A stretch of 64,000 nucleotides of DNA, taken from positions 19,899,508 to 19,963,507 of the forward strand of contig NC_092561.1 of the NCBI RefSeq assembly GCF_037975245.1. Direction: 5' to 3'. Numbering within the stretch: position 1 is the stretch's first letter; the number at the start of each line of letters is the position of its first letter. The translations under genes and the position numbers were made by a program. The notes beneath the pieces were generated by a model that worked only from the letters and a program-made list of their open reading frames with translations, was not told the DNA's origin and searched no databases. Positions 34,870 through 47,128 of the stretch are shown here, piece after piece. The stretch comes from Apostichopus japonicus (Eukaryota; Echinodermata; Holothuroidea; Aspidochirotida; Stichopodidae).

Positions 34870-35700
34870 GTTCTTCTTGAGGATCTGCGAGGTCCGCGAG
34901 ACTGAAGGTCCGGGAGACCGAAAGTAAAAAGGTCCGCAACACCGAAGATCTTCGAGACCGAGGTCCGCAAGACCAAAACTATTACTAAATACTAGGCTCC
35001 ACGAGACCTAAACTACTAGGCCTATAATAGCACTTGGTAAGACAAATCTTACTACCGGTAATATTACCTTGATAAAGCGCGTAATTGAAAAGAATTTACA
35101 GCCATTTCTTTTCATAATGGATACCAGTGAGTTGCGCAAGGGGGCTGGGGCGGCTTGCATTGATACTAGGCCTCCACCAGTGGCGTAACCAGAGGGGGTT
35201 GCAGGGGGCAAAAGCCACCGCTCTCAAATGTCTAACCCCCCTGCTGTGTGTTTGTGCTACAAAGTGTACAAATTTTAGGAAGTAAATTAGACGTTTGGTT
35301 TATTATGAGGAAATTGTGTCAACTGTTACAGGCTAGAGGTTAAAAGTTGACCCCTAATTAATCCTGATTTCATAGTAAAGTGGGATAATAATGACAGTAT
35401 CCGCTATAACAAGGGAACATGTTGCAGTTTTCGGTTCTACTTCTGTAAGGAGTCAAAATTCTTTAGACTACTCGAATTTCAAATAATATTTTTGTAATGT
35501 GACAATGTAAAAAAGTGTTTTAAACTGGATTAAATCGCCCGTTTTCCCTTACCTCTTCAGATTTTAAGGGGGGGGGGGGGCAGGGACGTCCACCAGTGAA
35601 GAATTTACAGTAGGGGGCATGCTCCATAGACCATCGGTCTCACGGACCATCGGTTCTCGGAAATTCGGTCTCGCAGACCTTCGGTCTTGTGGAATTCCCC
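34870..35700. mobile_element. Possible nested element with short inverted motif clusters
   Basis: About 34880-34980 has repeated 'ggtccgcgagac'-like motifs (gaggtccgcgagactga, ggtccgggagaccga, ggtccgcaacacc, ggtccgcaagacc). 35625-35690 has the reverse complement type (cggtctcacggacc, cggtctcgcagacc, cggtcttgtgg). Clustered motifs facing each other around ~650 bases suggest a non-autonomous element inside the larger transposon. No target duplication identified. Poly-G at about 35570. Confidence 0.4.
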
Positions 35701-38105
35701 TGGACGGGGTATGTTGTGTATTGTCAGGACAGGAGGGATACTCGTAATGGAATTGGTGGGTAAGCTTGCACGGTTTTGTGAAAACTTACAACGGTTTGCC
35801 TAAGAAAGTTGTACTTGCAAGAAGTGTGAATGGGTTAAGAATGCTTTGGACAAGCACTTTAAGCATTGTAATCGGGTCTGAGTGTTTATATCTTCAAATT
35901 TTTCTCTCCTATAGGGTCCTTGGGAATTGAGTGCCCCTCCTGATCCTTATTTTTCTACCAAACTAAACTAATAGTAACAATAAATACGTTCAGATAGGCA
36001 CTACGTTAGGTCTACAGAAGTCTGGTAGACCTAGCTAATTTCAGTATTCAAGGTGCCAGTGAACTGTCAATCTAAGTAACTTATTTCTTCTTGGTAATTT
36101 GTTTGGCCATAATAAAAGTCTGTTCAGGTGATGCAGAATTTATTCAGCAGGTGGTTCAAGTCCACCAACAGATAAGATTAAGCCACTCAGTTTCCAAGAA
36201 GAATTTGATAATTTGTGCATGTGACTTAATTGCTATAGAAAAAAAGGCTAATCCCATGATAGAAATTTTATTTGGCAATTTGGCAAATCAATCAATGAAT
36301 ATTCTGAAATACCTTACAGAGGAGTTTTGTCTGTGAATGTGTGATATAATTTTTTTTGTTCATCTTTGGTCACCATACACTTGGAAGTGCAATTCCAGTA
36401 CAAAAAGGTCTCTTAATTTACAGTTAACTTGATACAACAATGTAAAAAAAATTGTGTAAAATTCTTCAACAACACATAAGACAGTGCCCGCCTTTTTAAA
36501 CAGGAAAACTGGGAGCTGATGTTGTTAAAGCTCACTACCAGCTGCTTTTGATTGGCAAGAAAACCGTGGCGGAGTGTGTACGTTAGGTCTAAAGAAAATT
36601 GCAGCAGCTCAGTCCAGCAAACTTGGAAGGATCAAAAACATTGCCCGCTTCAGGAAGGACAAAGAGTGTAGGAACTTCTAACAAGCAGATAAAACTTATT
36701 TATTTTATATTTCTTTGTTACACATACAATGCAAGAATCATAACATACTTAACAATGTAAAGTTTTTATCTGGTACACAAGAGGTACACACAAACCTACT
36801 GACAGGAATCTGGGGGTGGGGACAGGTGCACTCTATAAGGTCTTGTCCCACAGTTTCCCAGACCTTGAGCAAATTTTCAAATACACAACTAGAAATACAA
36901 ATTTCCCAAAGGGGATGGGTGGGGGGGAAGCCCTTGTTCCCTCTCCCAGGTTTTCCTCAAAAACCATTACTTGGAAATAAGCTTACTAAAGCTTCACCAT
37001 ATTATGTATATGGGCTTAATTAAACCATAATTTTCTCTAATGGACAGAGGCACCTCCCTTATTTTATTCTCACTGGTACCCACTTCAGACCCAACATCAT
37101 GCTTTCACTTGTAGAGCTGCATAATATCTAATTGTGAAGGAAGAAGAGGCTCTGTATATATAGCCCAGATGAACAAGCATCATGCCACATATTCAAGAAA
37201 CTGATCTAGGCTGGTAGAAGTGTTGTATAGGATCAAGTCACATTGTGACATTTGTAAAAAAAAATTGCAGCTTTTGCTATATTCATCGTGAAGTTAGGAA
37301 CAAGATTATATCAGGAATTATGGAAAGACACTTGAGCATTTTGTCTATAATGAGCTTTGTCCTGACTCCAATCCTCTGAAACATGACAGGTGATATTTTC
37401 CCACAAACAGAACAATAAGAAACTACATACAGCTGGCACTATGTAAAGGCCAGTAAAGGCAATCTAGAAGAAAAAGTGAAGGCATGGCAAAGTGAAGACA
37501 ACCAAGATTGTTTTTTTTCTTCGCAAGTGCTCAGACAAGCCAAAACAAACAGCTATCTCAGATGTGCAGATCCATATGTAAATTTAGTGGTTTTCCATAC
37601 TGGCGTGCCCTCCCAAAAGTATGATGACTCAGGGGAGAGAAGTTGCAAAGATAACGCAGAAACAAAAGATTAATGGTTTACTTGGATAATTTAATAACTC
37701 AACTGGAGCAACGGTTTACTTGAATAAATTAACAACTCAACTGGAGCAAACTAAATATATAATATAAAGCATAATTTACTTACAAGTCACAAGCTCACTA
37801 CATATGAATCAAACGTACTCACTCGCTCACAAGTCTTGGCCAGTCAACCATCCGTACTCACCGCCTCATTCATAAGCTCTGCCAAACCTTTTCATACACA
37901 AGAAAGTTCTATCACACCACACGCACACACTCACACCAGATGCACGCACGCACCACAAACAGCGCGCCGCGCCCGATACGTTTGAAACCTCTGTTACGTA
38001 ATTAAACAGCGATGCGTCACTTACAAGCGCACCATAGCCTAACGCTACACTATATACATGTACGCCCACACAAGAATACGCCTATCGTTACAATCGCTCA
38101 TTTAC
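35701..38105. other. Transposon interior, mostly decayed
   Basis: Scattered remnants that may belong to the transposase: near 37470 a stretch reads EEKVKAWQSEDNQDCFF, which resembles the segment just before the catalytic domain in related transposases, but it is then interrupted. 37680-38090 (direct repeats of 'caactggagcaa', then a GC-rich stretch) seems to be a further insertion between that piece and the catalytic part. No intact gene. Confidence 0.4.
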
Positions 38106-38545
38106 AGATAGAAAGCCCAAAACACAAGAAACAGATGATAGGGATGACATGGAAGATGACAGCTATGACACCAGAGAAAGCACTACTTTCCTGTTCATCC
38201 ATCAGACCAGCCAGCAACAACTGCTTTTAAAGTATTATGGAGACATGGTACTCATTGATGCCACCTACATGACCACAAAATATGCTCTGCCTGTTCTTGG
38301 TATTTGTGAGGACCAAGGTTGGTTATAGTCCTGTGGCTGAATTCATCACAGAGAATGAAACGACTGTTGCGATAACAGAGGCCCTTGACATCATCAAAGA
38401 TAAAACCTTGGTTGGAACCCCAAGTTCTTCATGCTTGACTATTCCGAACACGAATACCAAGCACTGCATGCAGTGTTTCCAGGTACACAGAAGTTTTTAT
38501 ATGCCTTTCACATGGAACAGGCATGGTTGCATTGGAGCAAGGAAA
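38106..38545 (+). pseudogene. MULE-like transposase fragment with two frameshifts
   Basis: Three consecutive frames are needed. Frame 1 gives FLFIHQTSQQQLLLKYYGDMVLIDATYMTTKYALP, with the first catalytic Asp in LIDATY. Frame 2 gives LFLVFVRTKVGYSPVAEFITENETTVAITEALDIIKDK. Frame 3 gives NPKFFMLDYSEHEYQALHAVFPG...FHMEQAWLHWSKE, with the second Asp in MLDYSE and the F-H-x-E-Q-x-W motif. The pattern D...D..FH is that of MULE-type DDE transposases. A donor-like GGAAA/GTAAGT ends the match. The C-terminal Glu region is not seen. The enzyme is inactive. Confidence 0.7.
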
Positions 38546-39239
38546 GTAAGTTAACTCAAACCTACACAAAGTTATTAGTACTTTTCTTTTTAAAAGTTTT
38601 TAGCAAAGCCGCACAGCAAGAGGTTCCTAGTTTGATTCCTGGTCAATGCACCTGTGTTATGTCCTTATGCAAAGCACTTATTATCACTTTGCCGACAAAG
38701 TTGGTGAAGAGGGGACATAACATCGTTACTGTTCATCTGTTTATTTGTCTGGTGGTCCATTTGTCTCTCTGTATGTTCACACGTTAGCCGTTCTTCTGTA
38801 TGTAAATCTGTCAGATCAACCTCCACAAAGCGTCTGGAAAAGAAGTAGAGAAAAACAATAGTGTCAATAGAATAGAGTGGAAATATAATAGACTTTTATA
38901 ACACTTGATTTGGTTAATAGGTAAGCCCTATTTGGTGTCTATGGGAAAAAAGTTGAGCATGTTTCTTTTAGAAACTTATGTCAGACTAAAATAAAGGCTA
39001 GGTGTGTTGAATTGCAATAGAGTGAGTAAAGGTTGTAATTAAGGTTGGACTGACTAAATGGTTAGAAGTATATTTGGTAGATCAGTGGATGGCAAAAGGT
39101 GGGTGGGGTTAGGAGGTGAAAGAATGGAGGTATGTGAATGGTGTGTTAGATGAATTGCGTATGGTAGATTAATGGGGCACGGTGAGGAATAAAGCATGGG
39201 GATTAATGGAGCATGGGAAGTGAATGAATGATGACTTGG

Positions 39240-39900
39240 TATTGCATTCTGAGGGTTTCACTGAGGTTAGTGTCAAGGTGTTTCGACAACACAGCTTGTT
39301 GAGGCTAGTTTCAAGGTGTTTCGACAACAATACATGGTAATGCATTCTGAGGGTTTAATTGAGGTTAGTGTCAAGGTGTTTCGACAACACAGCTAGTTGA
39401 GGCTAGTTTGAAGGTGTTTGACAACAAAACTTGGTGTTGCATTCTGAGGGGTTTCACTGAGGTTAGTGTCAAGGTGTTTCGACAACGCAGCTAGTTTAGG
39501 CTAGTTTCAAGGTGTTTGACAAGGGGTTTAACTGAGGTTAGTGTCAAGGTGTTTCGACAACACAGCTAGTTGAGGCTAGTTTGAAGGTGTTTCGAAAAAA
39601 AAACTTGGTATTGCATTCTATGGGTTTCAATGAGATTGGTGTCAAGGTGTTTCGACAATGCAGCTAGTTTATGCTAGTTTTAGGGTGTTCCGAAAACAAA
39701 GAGATTAGTGTCAAGGTGTTTCGACAACACAGCTAGTTGAGGCTAGTTTGAAGGTGTTTTGACAACAAAACTTGGTGTTGCATTCTGAGGGGTTTCACTG
39801 AGGTTAGTGTCAAGGTGTTTCGACAACACAGCGAGTTGAGGCTAGTTACAGGGTGTTTCGACAACAAAACTTGGTATTGCATTCTGAGGGTTTCACTTAC
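39240..39900 (+). repeat. Subterminal array of TIR-like motifs
   Basis: About seven ~70-100-base units, each with 'gaggttagtgtcaaggtgtt' and usually a second motif 'gaggctagtttgaaggtgtt', both followed by tcgacaaca. These match the outer TIR of the surrounding transposon (GAGGTTAGTTCCAAGGTGTTTCGACAACA type) in the orientation of its left end. Units are spaced by 'acttggtattgcattctgagg'. Probably multiple transposase-binding sites. Confidence 0.75.
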
Positions 39901-40560
39901 CAGGACACAGTGATTCAAACACTTGGAATTCCATGCAGGGTGTTTCGACACCACATCACAGACACAGTGATTCAGACACCTGGTACAGCGCACTGAGTGT
40001 TTCGTGTACCATCTTTACCTAGGGCCTAGATCTGAGGGTTTCGCTTACCTTAGTGATGCAAACAGTTAGTACCGCACACTGAATGTTTCGTTTTCCATCA
40101 TTTGTTGACTTGATTTTATGCATTTCGTTTTAAAAATGCTCTAAAAGTAACTAGCATCTTCATCTCTATCCCCAACACATCCCAAAACTCCACAATACGA
40201 TCAGCGAATCTGAAACGGAAGTGACGTTAGAGGTCAACTAGCTGTGTTGTCGAAACACCTTGGAACTAACCTCAGCCATTTCATAACGTCGGTAATATGT
40301 GAACACATATATTTCTCAGTTTCGGGAAACCAAAAACGCCAAAGCGATTTCCTAGTTACAAGATATAAGCCTGTTCTACTACATTAATACGTAGGTGAAG
40401 GATTCGTTCGACTCAATACTGAGCACTGACCAGAGGAAATCAAAATGTTTGGAGTCAAAGTGGAACGAGAATCACCTTCGCCCGATTTCACTGGTAACGG
40501 TTCCACGAAAATAAATTCCCATGCACCTACAGTAGGAGTAGGATATAGTAATTGGTGGGG

Positions 40561-41270
40561 CTTATTCGCAGGGCAGCCCTGCGAATAGCCAGACACATAC
40601 ACCTTATTCGCAGGGCAGCCCTGTGAATAACCAGACAAGCATCTTATTTGCAGGGCTGCCTTGCGAATAGCCAGACACATACACCTTATTCACAGGGCAG
40701 CCTTAGACTGGGTTAACAGGCTCAGTAACTTTAGGGGCTATTCCAGTTTGCTTTTGGGCACCAGCTATCTTTTTGAGAGTCTTAATTGGGAGCCTCAATA
40801 TTTTGAGGAATTTATTGGCCTTTGGGATTCCCATCTTAATGCTGTTAGGATTGGTTTTGGGAGCCTAGGGCCTTAAGATTGAACCAGTCTAGCATTAGTA
40901 CCGCCAACATAAAAAATGTCATCCCTTATTTTCACCTTTTTTTTTCAGAGTGACTGCTCATTTGCATGTAAAGGTGTGGGAGGGGGGGGGGTCACACCCT
41001 TGACCATATTGGCTTTCAGGCAATATCGGCTTTTGGGGAATCCCAAGATATGCTCCCTTAAAATAAGCTTTTAAAATTGAACTGCTGGGGTTCCAAAAAT
41101 TAGCTTATGAAGTGGCTAAGACTATTTGGGCCCAAAAGGTTGGCTTTTTCAAGGCCCCTAAACTGACTGGTATCAATAGCAAAACCTATAAACCTATTTT
41201 CCAAATTGTCACAGCCCTGCGAATAAGGTGTCTGTGTACGTTATTCGCCGGGCTGTGTTGCGAATAATCA
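40561..41270. mobile_element. MITE with clustered palindromic ends, copy 2
   Basis: Same structure as 27781-28500: repeated TTCGCAGGGCAGCCCTGCGAA palindromes at the left, inverted motif at 41213-41270 at the right. It belongs to the duplicated zinc-finger unit, displaced by the 6-kb transposon. Confidence 0.65.
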
Positions 41271-43151
41271 CTTCGATAGTAATTAGGCTAGTATAGGCTA
41301 GAACTGTATGATTATGAAATTTCCCGATTGAACTAGGGTATTAAGTTAAGTGCTCAGATCTTTTAAGCAGCAATGTTGGCAAGGATTTCGGCCTTCCAGC
41401 AAGTATCTTTTTAGGTTGAGCCGCATTAGAGTTGAAGAATTAACTTGCCCTCTCTTCTCTGATGTCCCTTGCTACAGGTGCAAACAAAGGTACAGATGAA
41501 TTTGTAGGGAAACGTAGGTGTCCAAAGGAAAATCTTATAGAAAAATATAAAGACCTCGCTAAGAGTTTGCTGTGGTAGATGTGATAATACAGCCTTTTGA
41601 AAACTGACTAGACGATCGATTCCACTGGCTATCACTTAGAGTAGACCACGGAAGAAGTGTAATAATGGTTAAAGTCTGCAAAGAATGTAATTCAATGAAA
41701 ACATAGTGTGTGTAATCCATCAAAGTAGAACTGGTATATATAACTCAAACTTTACAAGGCTTTCCCGGCACTACTACAAGCTGGCCAAACCACATGGGCT
41801 GTGCATAACGCTATTGTATATATTTGAGTCTATGTGCAAAATACAATAGATAGGTCAGAATACACCACTTATTAATACAGTTAATTACTAATATGTCGCT
41901 CGAAGCATACTTTAATAAAATTTCCTGTATGTTGTATAATTTGGGTAGACACTTTCCTAAACACCTGTTTGCATTACAGTAGGACACTCGATTGGGGGTT
42001 TCTCGCAATTTATCAATCTGAGTACTGCTAAAATATTCTCTCTTGGGGTAATTTCCTGCAACATTTTTAGGTACATCTGCAACTTGCACCATAACATAGT
42101 TGATTAACATGCCAATACGTAACAAGCCGGATATTGCTGAGGGTTGTTCACTTTTGTAAGGAGTAATGTACAGTAATTGGTCAAATCTGTGCGGTGTGTG
42201 TATTGGTCACAATACTGTAGTTGAGCATGTGTACTGTATTGTGCTTAAACTACATGTGCAGTGAATCTACAGTAGGTACTGGCATGTATGTAAGTAGGCT
42301 ACTTCTAACTAATAACAGATGGATTATCTCCCATCACCCCCAAAAAAATTGTTCTGAAATTCCCCCCCACCCCTGATTTTTAAAAGGCTCTCAAAAAATA
42401 AATTGACTGGGGCAACTACCCACTTTTTAAAACATCCTAGCGCTACTTAACACTGCTGCCATTAAAAAGGCTTGCAATAACTCCCGCTACCTGTGGTAAA
42501 ACACCTACTATCGCTGGTGTTTATTAATGTATCTAGAGAGAAAAAACACAAGTAACGTTTATAGGTTTCTGTAGAGTTCAAATAACATTTGAGGTCAACA
42601 AGGTCAAAGCCTGAAAACCTTATAACCACGTGTATGTAATTCTATAAGTGAAGATTGGATGAAGTGTATAATTGGTTTATGTGGATCCATCTCAGGGAGT
42701 TGCAGCAGAATCCAACTGCTTTTGGTGCAGTTCAAATCTTATCTGAGTTCAAAATGTACTGTATGGTCAAAGCTTAAAGCAAAACCTGGGAAGAAGAACA
42801 GCCGGTATGCTGATCAACGAAAGTACAGAAATCGAAATTCTTTCTTTGAAGGTCAAGAGAGGTCAACCTCTGTAATATTTTTAAGCAAGATTGGTCAAAA
42901 AGTATAGTCATCCATCTCCTCTATGAACTCATTTAATTAATTCTGATTACTTTGTGCTTCTCATCCATCCACTATCTGCATATTGCTCTCTTCATTTTTC
43001 AACACTCTCTCTACTCTGTTCATATTGGCCATCATCAATTCTTGTTCGGTCTATCAGATAATCCATTTTGCTCTTTTGACTCATAGACTTGAGGAATCAA
43101 TCAGCTGGCATACATCTTTCTTTAATTCTGTCTCACTGTTTATATTTTCAG
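41271..43151. other. Upstream region of zinc-finger gene 3
   Basis: No independent gene. Matches the region before gene 2 (28501-30862) without its internal tandem duplication. The frame at 42659-42907 is shared with unit 2 (30370-30651) and has a Lys/Arg-rich reading, but no splice support was found for it. Confidence 0.5.
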
Positions 43152-43162
43152 GATCTGGAGAG

Positions 43163-44329
43163 ATGCATTTTGCAAATATTGATCATTCAATGAACCAAGC
43201 CCATCAACTGGATGTTAAAACTGAGGAGAGTGACTGTGAAGAACAAGAAGAGAGCTACACATTTCATTTATCAATCAAAGTGAAGAATGAATTTAACAAT
43301 GGAGAAACATTATCTGAGAGTTCAGGACATGGAGGTGTTCATTATCATAAGCGAGAGAAACCTAACCAATGCAGCTATTGCAACAAAAGTTTTGATTGTT
43401 CTAGCCATTGTAAGACTCATGAAAGGACGCATACAGGAGAGAAACCATATCATTGTAATTATTGTGACAAAGCCTTTGCTGAATCTAGCACATTGAAGAA
43501 ACATGAAAGGACACATACAGGAGAGAAACCTTATCAATGTAGCTATTGCAAGAAAATGTTTGCTTTCTCTAGCAATTTGAAGTACCACGAAAGGACACAT
43601 ACAGGAGAGAAGCCATATCAATGTAGCTATTGTATCCAAAAGTTTTCTCATTCTGGCAGTTTGAAGACACATGAAAGAACACATACAGGAGAGAAACCTT
43701 ATCAATGTACTTATTGCAACCAAGTGTTTGTTGACTCTGGCAGTATGAACAAACACAAAAGGACACACACTGGAGAGAAACCTTATCAATGTAGCTATTG
43801 CCAAAAAGTGTTTGCTGCGGCTAGCAACTTGAAGGACCACAAAAGAACACATACAGGGGAGAAGCCATATCAATGTAGCTATTGCCAAAAAGTGTTTGCT
43901 CGACGTAGTCATTTGAAGATCCACGAAAGAACACATACAGGAGAGAAACCTTACCATTGTAGCTATTGCAAGAAAATGTTTGCTCAATCTGGACATTTGA
44001 AGATACATGAAATGACTCATACAGGAGAGAAACCTTATCATTGTAAATATTGCAACAAAATGTTTGCTCTATCATATGGTTTGAAGAAACATGAAGGAAC
44101 ACATATAGGAGAGAAACCTTATCAAGGTAGCTATTGTAACAAAAAGTTTGCTGATTTTAGCAATTTTAAAAAACATGAAAGAGCACATACAGGAAAGAAG
44201 TCATATCAATGTAGCTATTGTAAGAAAAAGTTTTCTCGACTTTATCATTGGAAGAGACATGAAAAAACACATAAAGGGGAGAAGCCATATAGCTATGTAA
44301 CAAAATGTTTGCTCAATCTGGACATTTGA
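43163..44329 (+). CDS. C2H2 zinc-finger protein 3 (about 11 fingers, one broken; frameshifted end)
   Basis: The exon begins at 43152; ATG 43163 gives 388 residues. The leader and first four fingers match proteins 1 and 2. From finger 5 the array differs (VDSGSMN, AAASNLKD, RRSHLKI, QSGHLKI, SYGLKK...), so new fingers were swapped in. The tenth finger has GSYC in place of CSYC and loses a zinc ligand. After finger 11 (CSYCKKKFSRLYHWKRHEKTH) the linker KGEKPY is followed by loss of a few bases, and the frame shifts to SYVTKCLLNLDI and a stop. The truncated protein would still hold ten good fingers. Expression may persist, but the 3' part is decaying. Confidence 0.8.
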   Translation: MHFANIDHSMNQAHQLDVKTEESDCEEQEESYTFHLSIKVKNEFNNGETLSESSGHGGVHYHKREKPNQCSYCNKSFDCSSHCKTHERTHTGEKPYHCNYCDKAFAESSTLKKHERTHTGEKPYQCSYCKKMFAFSSNLKYHERTHTGEKPYQCSYCIQKFSHSGSLKTHERTHTGEKPYQCTYCNQVFVDSGSMNKHKRTHTGEKPYQCSYCQKVFAAASNLKDHKRTHTGEKPYQCSYCQKVFARRSHLKIHERTHTGEKPYHCSYCKKMFAQSGHLKIHEMTHTGEKPYHCKYCNKMFALSYGLKKHEGTHIGEKPYQGSYCNKKFADFSNFKKHERAHTGKKSYQCSYCKKKFSRLYHWKRHEKTHKGEKPYSYVTKCLLNLDI

Positions 44330-44636
44330 AGATACATGAAAGAACACATACAGGAGAGAAACCTTATCAGTGCGGTTATTGTCAGAAAATGTTTACTCGA
44401 TCAATCTATATGAAGACACATGAAAGAACACTTACTGGAGAGAAACCTTATCAATGTAGCTGTCATAACAAAAAGTTTGCTGATTCTAACAATTTGAAGA
44501 CTCATAAAAGAACATATACTGTACAGGAGAGAAGTCATATCAATGTAGCTGTTGTAATCAGAGTTTTCTCAATCTGGCAGCTTAAAGAAACATGAAAGAA
44601 GACACAAAGGAGAGAAAGATAACTTATTATTGTAGT
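44290..44636 (+). pseudogene. Out-of-frame finger remnant behind zinc-finger gene 3
   Basis: In the +1 frame relative to gene 3 the finger pattern resumes: NKMFAQSGHLKIHERTH, CGYCQKMFTRSIYMKTHERTL, then CSCHNKKFADSNNLKTHKRTY (second cysteine displaced). Another frame slip near 44520 leads to YQCSCCNQSFLNLAA and a stop. It encoded about four more fingers before the frameshift at about 44293. Confidence 0.75.
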
Positions 44637-44639
44637 TAT

Positions 44640-46970
44640 TGGTACAAAATGTTGATTTATTCTGGCTGTTATGGAGTGAAGAAACATGAAAGAACACAAA
44701 CAGTCTGCTAGGTCTGGAACTTGAGAGAACTTATACTGTACCAGAGAGAATTCACCTGTATAATTGTAGTTATATAACACAGGAAGCCCAATGTTGAAAG
44801 TTAAAGAACTATGCAAGGAAACGTACAGGAGAAATCCTTATCATTCTTGATGTTTGCTAAGACTGCAAATGCTTCATAGAACTTCATACAGAGAAGACAT
44901 ACCTTTTGTAAGTTTTTAAGCAGGTGTCAAAAGTTCTTTGCTGACATAAGAATTTGAAAGGACTGTTATATGGAAATGCTTTAGGAAGTAAACCTTATCC
45001 TTAAGAATAAAAATATTAAGGATGGGGAGAAATGGAGAAACATCCTGTGAGTACCTGTGAGTAATTGGTCAAGTATGTACAGCTGGTCGGTGTTATAGTG
45101 GTTGAGCATTACATCTTCATTCAAAAGTAAAGCATGATTGGGTATGAAATGCTTGTTAACTTGTCTGAATATATCCCAATTAATACTCAGTTGTGAAGAA
45201 TGCCTTTGATGTTACATACATTGTTTATGTTTTTATGTTACATACATTTTTTATTTGTTTAAACTTTATATAGTTCAGAGTCCAAATTCGCATTGTTTCA
45301 GATAGTGTATGTTGATTGTTAAATGAATGATGCATTTAATACATTTTCTATCACAACAAGTGAAATGTTAGTTTCATTGATGTTTAAAACCCTATCTAGC
45401 CTAAATTACTCATAATCAGTATTTTCAATTTTTTTTTGTGATCTCATGTTGTACCAGGGTTGGTGATTGTTTTGATTAAATTGTTAAAAAAATATCAAAC
45501 TCAGATTTTTTTATATTTTTTTATTGTTTTTGGTGGATGGTACAGGTGATTGGGCTTCAGCAGAGTTTACACTCTGGAAAATTCAAACATGGCATCATAA
45601 GATCATATGCAGTATCATCAATTGTCACATTGGCATTTCACTTTTGCATCAGAGTAACTCTTCTTGAAAGTCAAAGGTCAGTTGGGGTCATCAGAGCCTT
45701 CAGAGGTCAAATTGTGATGACCTTGTAAACATTATATCTCAATATTGGAATCTTGGTTAGATCTCACACTTGGTGCAGCGGTATGTGACCAAGAAATAAG
45801 GACACAAACAATGACTTGAATAAAGCAGTATATAAGAGCTTCATCTGGCTAGATAACTACTACTTACTGTAGTACAGTGAGTGTGTCAGGGGAGAGTACA
45901 CTTGAGAGAACTGTGCAAGCTCAGCTCCTACAGGTTGAATCACACTGAATACAATTTGTTAAAGTTACATCTTGATCTTACGTAGCCTACTCTTGACAAT
46001 GGATTACAGTGGATGGGACAGGAAGTTACCCTGCCCACATATTTACCTTTCTAGTAAAGAGAGGTTCAGCTATAAATTATAAAATGACCACACTATGACA
46101 TCAGTGGCAATGACATACAGAAGGTTACTTGATTTTGAGATCTAATATTACTGTAGGTACACAGACAGGTGCTGGGCTTCTGTTGTAGAGAGTTACTGTG
46201 GGAGGTTAAAGTGTAAGTGATCTATTGGGACTTAGAGGTTGGCAAAGTGTGTTGTTATGTTTATCGTTGGCTTGTAAATAGAAACTATTAGTAATCATTC
46301 TGGAAAGTGTAGGAGGACTTCCTGTCTATGCTCCTAGCTATTAGATTGTAAAGGTGAACCAAGGGGATGGGGAGATAATGGTAAAATGCTCTCTGTTATA
46401 CATTGAGTTAAAGAAACCTATTCATTTTGGTGGAGGTTAAAGGTCATTTGGAATCACCAAACATGATTTCACTCCCCCTTTCATCTGTCTCTCTAATGCA
46501 CCTATCCAAACATAATATCGCAAGGAAGATTGGATAGTTCGCATATTTGGTTTGTAATTGTACCACATTGAGTACAAGATTATGGGTGGAGGTCAATGGT
46601 AGTTTGATTTCACCAGGGGTCAAATTGTGATACCTTGTTAACACAATATTTCAACAAGGACAGATGTCATATTTAGTATGATGATGTATCACATGTAGTA
46701 CATTGAAGCCTGTTGTTGAGGTCAATGGTCATTTCAGGACATCCTGTGTCATTGTGAATTTATTTTTTCTCACACTACACTAGTTTCAATTGTATTACTA
46801 AGATCAAGTATGTTGTACATCCTCGCTATACATTTCGCCTGGTTCATGAAGAAAACTGTCCATGTTACATCATCGATACCACAATGCGTTTTTGCATTTT
46901 GGTTGTTTTGGCAGTAATGGCCGCCCATGAGTTGCAGGCATTGTGACAATTTCATAACCTTGGTAAATGT
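44640..46970. other. 3' flank of zinc-finger unit 3 and degraded repeats
   Basis: No gene. 44640-45220 matches the flank after gene 2. 45530-45790 has weak 145-bp-family phrases ('aaaggtcagttggggtcatc'). 45800-46260 has nothing recognisable. 46260-46970 repeats sequence also found at 22780-23260 and 26930-27500. Confidence 0.45.
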
Positions 46971-47128
46971 GGGAAGCCACTAAATACTAACCCACGTAGC
47001 GGTTCGGGTCAGATCCCGAGCGCGAATGACCTCACCCGACGTCAAAGTCTTGCATAACTATACGTAGATGCACTTGTTGTGCATTTCATGTGTATAGTGC
47101 GGGTACGAGCTCGTGTTACACGTACGTG

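Larger units (their letters stand above)
34231..40277. mobile_element. 6.05-kb DNA transposon with long TIRs and 9-bp target duplication (MULE-like)
   Basis: Left end GGCTGAGGTTAGTTCCAAGG..., right end ...CCTTGGAACTAACCTCAGCC, inverted over at least 33 bases. The 9-base sequence ATTTCATAA stands on both sides (34222-34230, 40278-40286), while the related site near 27510 in unit 1 has it once with no insertion. The interior has a broken transposase (38106-38545), a subterminal array of TIR-like motifs (39240-39900) and nested insertions. A 9-bp duplication and a MULE-type transposase fit the Mutator-like group. The assignment is inference, because only part of the catalytic domain survives. 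Confidence 0.85.

Noticed and set aside
43322-44041. 239-residue minus-strand frame (and similar ones at 25216-25912, 31033-31836)
   Set aside because: Antisense shadow of the tandem zinc-finger repeats; the repeat period keeps the opposite strand open.
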